Shown here: piece by piece, positions 58,370 through 64,000 of the stretch | Layout of the letters: each line of letters begins with the position of its first letter | Position numbering within the stretch: the first letter of the stretch is position 1 | Assembly (NCBI GenBank): GCA_964586765.1 | Contig: CAZPHN010000002.1 | Span: 62,001-126,000, forward strand | Direction of reading: 5' to 3' | DNA: 64,000 nt | Source of the DNA: UBA3263 sp964586765 | GTDB lineage: Bacteria > Bacteroidota > Bacteroidia > Bacteroidales > Muribaculaceae | The notes under the pieces: model-generated | The model's database searches: none | Seen by the model: the letters and a program-made list of their open reading frames with translations, nothing else | What the model was told of the DNA's origin: nothing | Position numbers and translations under genes: made by a program

Positions 58370-58694
58370 AGATCGCGGTCGTTTGGAGCATATGCTCGAA
58401 ATGGCTCTGTTGCTTGATGTTGAACGGACAAAACATAATGTTGAAGTAATCCGGTCAGACAAGGTTCTGTTTTATGGACTGTCAAAAATGGTTGAAATTA
58501 TAGGGGAAGCGTCTTATATGATTACTAAGGATTTCAAACAGAACCATCCGGAATTGCCATGGCGTCAGATAGAGGGAATGAGGCATATTCTTGTTCACGG
58601 GTATTTCTCAATCAGTCCTGAGGTTCTATGGGATGTCATACAATACGATATTCCTACCCTTGTGCCTATATTGAATTCCTATTTGACCGAATAA
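58353..58694 (+). CDS. HEPN-domain protein (DUF86, HepT-like toxin)
   Basis: 113 residues. The RNase motif R-x4-H-x-Y is present as RHILVHGY near residue 78, in the usual setting PWRQIEGMRHILVHGYFSIS. HepT-like toxins cut RNA when released from MntA. Overlap with the MNT gene and shared plus-strand orientation support a toxin-antitoxin module. Whether it affects growth or phage defence cannot be told. Confidence 0.85.
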   Translation: MRETLKDRGRLEHMLEMALLLDVERTKHNVEVIRSDKVLFYGLSKMVEIIGEASYMITKDFKQNHPELPWRQIEGMRHILVHGYFSISPEVLWDVIQYDIPTLVPILNSYLTE

Positions 58695-58714
58695 CTTATC
58701 GGAACTTTCTAAAA

Positions 58715-59164
58715 TTAGCGGCGGGAGGTGAAGAAGGAGCGGAGGAGGGTCAGGCACTCGTCGGCAAGGATGCCGCTTTCTGTCACGGTACGCGGATGGA
58801 GCGCGGGACGGTTGCCGTTTACTAATGAGGTGTAGCCCCGCCGTGGGTCGTCGGTGCCCCATACCACTCTGCCAACCTGACTCCAGCCAATGGCTCCGGC
58901 ACACATCAAGCATGGCTCGACGGTTACGTAGAGCGTGCAGTCGGTAAGATATTTCGCGCCAAGGGTCTGCGTGGCGGCGGTGATGGCTTGCATCTCGGCA
59001 TGGGCGGTGACGTCGTGGAGTGCTTCGGTCATGTTGTGACCACGACCTATGATGCGTCCGTTAAGGCTAATTACCGCACCTATCGGTACTTCGCCCGCCG
59101 CCAGCGCAAGTCGCGCCTCGCGCAGGGCTGCTGTCATCATCCTTATGTCGTCGGCTGTACTCAT
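58715..59164 (-). CDS. tadA: tRNA-specific adenosine deaminase
   Basis: 149 residues, CDA fold. Zinc and catalytic residues are in VTAHAEMQAI (H-A-E) and VEPCLMCAGAIGWSQVGRVV (PCxxC). TadA converts A34 to inosine in tRNA-Arg(ACG). It overlaps rnz by 4 bases; coupling of two tRNA-processing genes is sensible. Confidence 0.93.
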   Translation of the reverse strand: MSTADDIRMMTAALREARLALAAGEVPIGAVISLNGRIIGRGHNMTEALHDVTAHAEMQAITAATQTLGAKYLTDCTLYVTVEPCLMCAGAIGWSQVGRVVWGTDDPRRGYTSLVNGNRPALHPRTVTESGILADECLTLLRSFFTSRR

Positions 59165-60078
59165 AAGTCAATTCTCATTCCTTCGTTGGCGGCGATTATC
59201 TCGCCGTGAAATTCTTCGGCAGCTTCGTTGACAAGTTGCTGTTCAGATGAGTATCGCTTTGAGAAATGTCCTAATATCAGCCTTTTGGCACCGGCACGCC
59301 GCGCAATCTCCGCCGCCTGACGCGCCGTGGAGTGTCCGCGCGGAGCTGCCAGATGTGCGTCGGCATCGCCATAGGTCGCATCGTGGAAAACCGTGTCGAC
59401 TCCGCGAATTGACGCTACTATACGCCGGTCAAACATTGTGTCCGTGCAGTATGCGTAGCTGCCTGAGGGCGATGGCTCCGACGTAAGCCATTCGTTAGGA
59501 ATTACCGTTCCGTCCGGCTTGACGAAATCCTCGCCCCGTCGGAGCGACTCCATCATGTAGTTAGGAACCTCGTGATGGCGTGCCATTTCTCCGTTGATAT
59601 GCCTGCCCTTGGGCTTTTCGGCAAAGAGAAAGCCAACGGCGGGAACACGATGATAGAGCGGAAAGGAGCTGACGGTAAATGTCTTGTCATCAATCAGTAT
59701 TTGACGCTTGGCAGGGTCAATGATGTTAAACCGTAGGTCGAAAGGAGTGTCACCTATTATGAAGTCAAGCATGGAGCGCAAAAGTTCCGCGCCACGTTCA
59801 AAGGTGTGGATGGTGACGCAATGACCTTTCTCATGAAGTGCCATAGTGGAAAGCAGTCCCGGTAGTCCGAGAAAGTGGTCACCATGGAGGTGGGAAATGA
59901 AAATATCGTTAAGCCGACTCATTTTCAGCCGCATGCGCATGAACTGGAGCTGTGCACCCTCGCCGCAGTCAATCATGTAGAGGCGTTGGCGGTGTTCAAT
60001 TACCTGTGATGACGGCTGATGGCGCAGCGAGGGAGTCGCTGAGCCGCAGCCAAGAATATTGAGTCTGAAGCAATCCAA
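59161..60078 (-). CDS. rnz: Ribonuclease Z
   Basis: 305 residues, metallo-beta-lactamase fold. FISHLHGDHFLGLPGLL (HxHxDH), the downstream His/Asp (VDTVFHDATYGD), RLILGHFSKRYS and the N-terminal GCGSATPSLRHQPSSQ agree with tRNA 3'-endonucleases. The enzyme trims tRNA 3' trailers, which is needed here because the tRNA-Leu at 63.8 kb does not encode CCA. It overlaps tadA. Confidence 0.93.
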   Translation of the reverse strand: MDCFRLNILGCGSATPSLRHQPSSQVIEHRQRLYMIDCGEGAQLQFMRMRLKMSRLNDIFISHLHGDHFLGLPGLLSTMALHEKGHCVTIHTFERGAELLRSMLDFIIGDTPFDLRFNIIDPAKRQILIDDKTFTVSSFPLYHRVPAVGFLFAEKPKGRHINGEMARHHEVPNYMMESLRRGEDFVKPDGTVIPNEWLTSEPSPSGSYAYCTDTMFDRRIVASIRGVDTVFHDATYGDADAHLAAPRGHSTARQAAEIARRAGAKRLILGHFSKRYSSEQQLVNEAAEEFHGEIIAANEGMRIDL

Positions 60079-60101
60079 TTTTAAACGGGGAAAACGGAAG
60101 A

Positions 60102-60950
60102 TTATTCTTTGATCAGATGAACATCCATCTGCGGGAACGGGAACTGGATACCTGCCTCAGGAATCTGCTTGTAAATCTGCTCGTTGACGGCAAAGAAGGT
60201 TGACCAGAATTTATCTTCCGGCACCCAAGCGCGGGCGGTGATATTCACCGAGCTGTCGGCCAGTTCCTTGATATATATCGCAATCGGTTGGGCGGGATTA
60301 TCCTTTATTACGTCGGGATATGCCTGTAAAATATTCAGGATAACAGACTTGGCTGCCTCAAATTCGGTTCCGTAAGCCACCGCAACTATCCACTCTACCC
60401 TGCGGTGGGGCTGTTTGGAGTAGTTGTTGATTGTACCCGAAAAGAGCGGACCGTTGGGAATGATGATGGTCTTATTGTCGGGAGTGGTGATTACGGTATT
60501 GAAAAGCTGTATGGCTTTGACCACGCCCATATAGCCCTGAGCCTCAATCGTGTCGCCCACTTCATAAGGGCGCAGAATCAGGATTAGGACACCGCCCGCA
60601 AAGTTTTGCATCGTGCCGCTCAGTGCCATACCGATGGCAACACCGGCGGAGGCGAAAAGGGCGATGAATGAGGACGTTTCAAGTCCTAAAATACCGACAA
60701 CGATTATAACCAGCAGGAAATACAGTGTGATTTGCAGTCCGGAAAGCACGAATGTAGTGATTGACGGGTCGACATTGCGCTTTATCATCAGTTTTTTTAC
60801 AAGATTGAAAATCTTGCGGATAATAAACCTGCCGGCATAAAAGACCAATATGGCTACAATCAGATGGATAACGAACTCCACCAGATTGCGGGTAAGGATT
60901 GAAATTACTTCATCAAGGGCCATGCCCTTCTCAATTTTCAATGATTCCAT
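60102..60950 (-). CDS. MscS-family mechanosensitive channel
   Basis: 282 residues. Three transmembrane segments lie at about 20-45, 65-88 and 92-115. The pore helix region reads SFIALFASAGVAIGMALSGT, then MQNFAGGVLILILRPYEVGD, the characteristic MscS TM3/beta-domain entry. The cytoplasmic domain ends in FPFPQMDVHLIKE, also typical of MscS. It releases solutes on hypo-osmotic shock, complementing mscL at 24 kb. Confidence 0.93.
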   Translation of the reverse strand: MESLKIEKGMALDEVISILTRNLVEFVIHLIVAILVFYAGRFIIRKIFNLVKKLMIKRNVDPSITTFVLSGLQITLYFLLVIIVVGILGLETSSFIALFASAGVAIGMALSGTMQNFAGGVLILILRPYEVGDTIEAQGYMGVVKAIQLFNTVITTPDNKTIIIPNGPLFSGTINNYSKQPHRRVEWIVAVAYGTEFEAAKSVILNILQAYPDVIKDNPAQPIAIYIKELADSSVNITARAWVPEDKFWSTFFAVNEQIYKQIPEAGIQFPFPQMDVHLIKE

Positions 60951-60956
60951 GGGTTA

Positions 60957-62069
60957 TTAATCGTTACTTTGTGTATCAATGGTCCATGACAGGGTCTGAT
61001 ATCCGTAGGCTGTTGACGACGGATTGGGATTTATGCTCAGCCCGGAGCAATATGTAATCGGCTTGGTTCTCCAGATGGACGGTGTATGACGTTCATGGAG
61101 CACCGCGCGGTCAAGCGCGTCGTTAAAGTTATCAGTGAGGTCTGTGGAAGGCGATGTCAGTTCCATATATCGGCGCAGGTCAACAAACAGGGAGTTATAA
61201 GGCGTCGAAATAGAGAAATACTGGAAAGTGCCAACCGGATTCTCGGGGTCAGCGAGAATAGGCTTGGCAGCAGCTGCAACCGCATCCATTGCCGATAGGT
61301 CGATAAGCGACAGGGTTGACGGACAGTCCTCGTTGGTTTCGTTGAGATAATAATCAACGTTTGCATCGATTGCCCTCTTGAGTCCGTTGGGCAGGTCGGT
61401 TTCAAACATGTGATTGATGGTGCGGTCGTAAGGCATGCCGGGAAGCGGCACCTCGCAGACAGAGGCAACCATATAGTCCGCTACATCCCTCAGCTCATAA
61501 GCCACTTCGACGCAGCCCATATAGCATGAGTCAAAAAAGATAAAGTCGAGTTTCGGAACCGTCCGCAGGGCGTCGGCAAGGTCAGCCAGTTCAATCTGGT
61601 GACCTCCTTCAAGTCCGAAAGAGCGACCGGCAGGAGCAACCTTCTGCGCAGCTTTCCACCCCGAAGAGTGGCTCCAGAAAATGATGCCGTTTTCGGCGGC
61701 GGGAGCCATGGCGCGAGAGTCGGCAAGCACCTCCTTCAGCGTTTCGACATCGGCTCCAATCGTGCCCTCCGGATAGGTCTTTAGCTCCTTGAGCCCGCCT
61801 GCTGTAACCTCCGATAGTTTTGACTGTTCGCTATAACATGAGCGGAAAACCAACAGGCGGCATCCGTCAGGAATATCGGCGCGAAGCATTTCGCTGATGT
61901 CATCCAAGTCATTGCCCGACAGATAAGGGTCGCGGGCAGCCATATATACGAGAATGGTGCGACGGACCTCCTCCGGTTGAGCTGGTGAGGGTTCCGGCTC
62001 GTCAACGCCACAGCCAAAGGTGAAAAATCCCGTTATTATGGCTAATATTATCCATAAAATTCTATTCAT
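60957..62069 (-). CDS. Clostripain-family (C11) cysteine peptidase, lipoprotein
   Basis: 370 residues with a lipobox (GFFTFGCGVDEPEP, Cys 20). The C11 domain (about 38-330) shows RTILVYMAARDPYLSGNDLD, the catalytic His in IIFWSHSSGWKA and the catalytic Cys in FIFFDSCYMGCVEVAYEL. Clostripain-like enzymes cut after Arg or Lys and are calcium-dependent; specificity here is inferred. It is presumably attached to the outer membrane. mscS begins 6 bases after its stop. Confidence 0.87.
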   Translation of the reverse strand: MNRILWIILAIITGFFTFGCGVDEPEPSPAQPEEVRRTILVYMAARDPYLSGNDLDDISEMLRADIPDGCRLLVFRSCYSEQSKLSEVTAGGLKELKTYPEGTIGADVETLKEVLADSRAMAPAAENGIIFWSHSSGWKAAQKVAPAGRSFGLEGGHQIELADLADALRTVPKLDFIFFDSCYMGCVEVAYELRDVADYMVASVCEVPLPGMPYDRTINHMFETDLPNGLKRAIDANVDYYLNETNEDCPSTLSLIDLSAMDAVAAAAKPILADPENPVGTFQYFSISTPYNSLFVDLRRYMELTSPSTDLTDNFNDALDRAVLHERHTPSIWRTKPITYCSGLSINPNPSSTAYGYQTLSWTIDTQSND

Positions 62070-62106
62070 AAATACAAAGTTACCGAATTTTTTTGACTCT
62101 CACAAG

Positions 62107-62376
62107 TTAAAAAGTGTCATCAAGGTGTCGCCGAGGTGTCTCGGCGGGTTTTCGGCTATGTTTTTTCGTTGTCTTCTTTTCTTTACGTATTGACGGTTCG
62201 CTCTGGCTTGCAGGGACTATTGTGTCCGGTACCGGAGCGGCGACGGGAACGGTCGGGGTGGCTTCGATGCCTGTTTCAGGAGTCTGCCGCCTGAGGGCAA
62301 TAATGCCGAGAAGGGCGGCGAGTATCACTGCCAGCAGACAGAGTCCGGTCCGTTCGGCTCTGGATAACTTACCCAT
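62107..62376 (-). CDS. Small single-pass membrane protein with basic tail
   Basis: 89 residues: an N-terminal membrane helix (about 10-28; GLCLLAVILAALLGIIALRR), then a Pro/Thr/Val-rich stretch and a strongly basic tail (KEKKTTKKHSRKP). Its ATG overlaps the NSS transporter stop (TGATG), so the two are coupled. No family recognised. It could be an accessory subunit of the transporter or an envelope protein. Confidence 0.6.
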   Translation of the reverse strand: MGKLSRAERTGLCLLAVILAALLGIIALRRQTPETGIEATPTVPVAAPVPDTIVPASQSEPSIRKEKKTTKKHSRKPAETPRRHLDDTF

Positions 62377-63710
62377 CAGAGCAGCGGCGAGATGAGCACC
62401 AGCAGAATCAGTGCCGGAGCTATATAACGGATAATGAACAGACAGATACCTATGATGCGTGAACGCAGGGTGCCGTTGTTGGTAAGCTGACGCTCAAGAA
62501 GCGAGTGAGGAGCTATCCATCCAACAAATATACATACCCCTATGGCTGCTATGGGCAGCAGAATCTCTGCCGTCAGGAAGTCGAGAAAGTTAAACATAGG
62601 TATGCTTAACGAGCATACTCCGCTGAGTAACAGCAGCGGAATCATGACCCAACAGCAGGCGGCACGGCGCGAAAGGTGAGCGCGGTCCTGAAGGCAGCGG
62701 ATAACCACCTCGATGATACTTACGGTCGAGGTCAGCGCGGCGATGGCAAGTAGCAGGAAGAACAGCGATGACCACAGACCCGTCAGCGGCAGACGCACGA
62801 AAACCTCCGGCAAGGTGCTGAACACCAAGGTAGTGCCCGCAACTCCATGGTCGGCAAGTCCGAACGACGTGACCGCCGGGAATATAATCATACCCATCAT
62901 GACGGCAACCAAGATGGAAAGAAGCGACACAGTGCTTGCAGTGCGCGCCAGCGGGGTTTCAGGCGGATAATATGACGCATACGTAATCAGAATGCCCATA
63001 CCGAGGCTCAGCGAGAAAAATGCCTGTCCGAGTGCCGAAAGGATAACATCGGGAGTTATTTTTGAAAAGTCGGGACGGAAAAAGTAAACCAGTCCCTCGG
63101 GAGCCTTGGGCAGAGTGACGGATACTATGCAGAAGGCGAGCAGAAGCAGGAAGAGCATCGGCATAAGTATGTTGCTCAGACGCTCGATTCCTTTCTTTAC
63201 GCCGCCCAAAAGAATGGCAAGATTAAGAAGTACCACTATGACGGTGAAAATCAGCGGATGGACACCTCCGGAAATATACTCATCCATTTTCATGGCGAAA
63301 AGCTCTGTTCCGGGCTCCACACCACCTTCCGGCGCATAGAGATTTCCGGTAAGTGACTCATAGAGGTATTCTAACGTCCAGCCTGCCACCACCATGTAAA
63401 ATACACCGATTAGAAACGCCGTCATTACCGACAGCGCGCCGACAATGCGCCATTGTTTATGCCGGGGTGCTACCTTTGAGAAGTCGCCTATGGCGTCTGT
63501 ACCTCCTGCCCGCCCCAGCGAGAACTCGGCGAGCATTACCGGTATACCTAAAACCAATACGCACAGGATATAAACTATAAGGAATGCGGCTCCACCTCCC
63601 TGCTGAGCTTCAGCGGGAAAACGCCATATGTTACCCAGACCTACGGCTGAGCCTACTGTTGCGGCTATTAAGCCTATTTTTGAAGAAAAATGTGTATTAT
63701 TTACTGACAT
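62376..63710 (-). CDS. Sodium-dependent NSS-family transporter
   Basis: 444 residues from MSVNNTHFSSKIGLIAATVG at 63710. The 63722 ATG lies upstream of the likely transcription start and is rejected. Eleven to twelve transmembrane helices are present, with the family signature VGSAVGLGNIWRFPAEAQQG in TM1. The TM6 region is SLGMGILITYASY. The family imports amino acids or amines with Na+; the ligand is unknown. The predicted transcript start leaves a leader of only a few bases. Confidence 0.9.
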   Translation of the reverse strand: MSVNNTHFSSKIGLIAATVGSAVGLGNIWRFPAEAQQGGGAAFLIVYILCVLVLGIPVMLAEFSLGRAGGTDAIGDFSKVAPRHKQWRIVGALSVMTAFLIGVFYMVVAGWTLEYLYESLTGNLYAPEGGVEPGTELFAMKMDEYISGGVHPLIFTVIVVLLNLAILLGGVKKGIERLSNILMPMLFLLLLAFCIVSVTLPKAPEGLVYFFRPDFSKITPDVILSALGQAFFSLSLGMGILITYASYYPPETPLARTASTVSLLSILVAVMMGMIIFPAVTSFGLADHGVAGTTLVFSTLPEVFVRLPLTGLWSSLFFLLLAIAALTSTVSIIEVVIRCLQDRAHLSRRAACCWVMIPLLLLSGVCSLSIPMFNFLDFLTAEILLPIAAIGVCIFVGWIAPHSLLERQLTNNGTLRSRIIGICLFIIRYIAPALILLVLISPLL

Positions 63711-63719
63711 AACGTGCTG

Positions 63720-63751
63720 CAAATGTATAACTTTTCTGTGAATTTTGCAAA
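63720..63751 (-). promoter_or_regulatory. Promoter of the NSS transporter gene
   Basis: Minus strand: TTTG (63751-63748), 20 bases, TACATTTG (63727-63720). The -33 box abuts that of the tRNA promoter on the other strand, forming TTTGCAAA (63744-63751). Confidence 0.65.
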
Positions 63752-63775
63752 TTTGAGGAAAAATGCTTAACTTTG
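63744..63775 (+). promoter_or_regulatory. Promoter of tRNA-Leu
   Basis: TTTG (63744-63747), 20 bases, TAACTTTG (63768-63775): full consensus. Transcription should begin within a few bases of the tRNA 5' end. Confidence 0.75.
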
Positions 63776-63783
63776 CGGTGTCT

Positions 63784-63867
63784 GCTCGAATGGTGGAATG
63801 GTAGACACGAGGGACTTAAAATCCCTTGACCATTGCGGTTGTGCGGGTTCGAGTCCCGCTTCGAGCA
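63784..63867 (+). tRNA. tRNA-Leu (anticodon TAA)
   Basis: 84 bases. The acceptor stem is GCTCGAA/TTCGAGC with discriminator A. The D-arm contains TGGTGGAATGGTAGACAC, typical of leucine tRNAs. The anticodon stem GGGA/TCCC encloses ACTTAAAA with anticodon TAA. A variable arm (TTGACCATTGCGGTTGT) and T-arm GCGGGTTCGAGTCCCGC follow. The 3' CCA is not encoded. A terminator follows at once. Confidence 0.96.
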
Positions 63868-63874
63868 CGCTTTA

Positions 63875-63905
63875 AGAGACTGTTTGACAAGTTCAGACAG
63901 TCTCT
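63875..63905 (+). terminator. Terminator after tRNA-Leu
   Basis: AGAGACTGTTTGA and TCAGACAGTCTCT pair (one G-U) around the loop CAAGT, the same loop and stem core as in the pckA terminator (4799-4839). Confidence 0.8.
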
Positions 63906-64000
63906 CTTTGTTTGGGAGAGACATGCTCGTCCTCGCGTGCCTGTAACTGACGGTGGAAGTAAAAGGTTATTGCAATAAAAAAGGTGCCTCCTTTCGGGGC

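Overview
The window is chromosomal DNA from a member of the Bacteroidota, order Bacteroidales. This rests on several signs: promoters of the TTTG-N20-TAnnTTTG type, a two-component pair resembling RprX/RprY, TonB-dependent transport with DUF5689/DUF6359 lipoproteins, BspA-like LRR and BACON-type surface proteins, head-GIN proteins and OmpA. A gut Muribaculaceae-like lineage is my best guess, but it is inferred from gene content only. Most genes are housekeeping and lie in tight minus-strand runs with 4-base ATGA overlaps.

Layout. 1-4.8 kb: an old-yellow-enzyme homologue (cut by the window edge), a TPR membrane protein, bioB and pckA. 4.8-11.4 kb: an accessory island with a 25-aa peptide gene, a broken DinD remnant, a Type III restriction-modification system (mod, res) and a DUF4062 TIR-like protein. 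11.4-13.7 kb: a DUF4827 lipoprotein and a metallophosphoesterase. 13.75-19.26 kb: a second accessory island, a putative RiPP (modified peptide) locus. It encodes a small membrane/zinc-ribbon protein, a YcaO enzyme, a SPASM radical SAM enzyme and a 44-aa precursor ending in a Cys-x2-Cys-x2-Cys cluster. It lies between two direct copies of a four-helix-bundle gene, one intact and one decayed, next to a 3' fragment of an MBOAT acyltransferase gene. 19.3-26.4 kb: flippase, two head-GIN proteins, dusB, murI, mscL, serB and a BadF-type sugar kinase. 26.4-33.5 kb: two multidomain lipoproteins and a TonB-dependent receptor. 33.6-36.7 kb: a large LRR protein bracketed by a 26-bp direct repeat, with a strongly structured upstream region. 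36.7-39 kb: OmpA and a XerD-type recombinase. 39-47.1 kb (plus strand): rprY-rprX, SPFH/NfeD, mutL, a lipid kinase, a 4Fe-4S membrane protein and thyA. 47.1-50.2 kb: RhuM fused by overlap to a TPR regulator, and a secreted hydrolase-like protein. 50.2-57.9 kb (minus): radC, a GT2, nspC, FdtB- and FdtA-like sugar genes, adk, hpt, tpx and a LolA-like protein. 58-58.7 kb: an MNT/HEPN toxin-antitoxin pair. 58.7-63.7 kb: tadA, rnz, mscS, a clostripain-like peptidase, a small membrane protein and an NSS transporter. 63.8 kb: tRNA-Leu(TAA).

The most notable system is the YcaO/radical-SAM locus. The precursor is the last gene, directly before a GC-rich hairpin. The operon has a consensus promoter and a leader of about 370 nt containing several inverted repeats. 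YcaO and the radical SAM enzyme share a C-x2-CPI-x-K-x-C motif. No exporter or leader peptidase is present. A second candidate defence unit is the Type III RM system with its DUF4062 neighbour.
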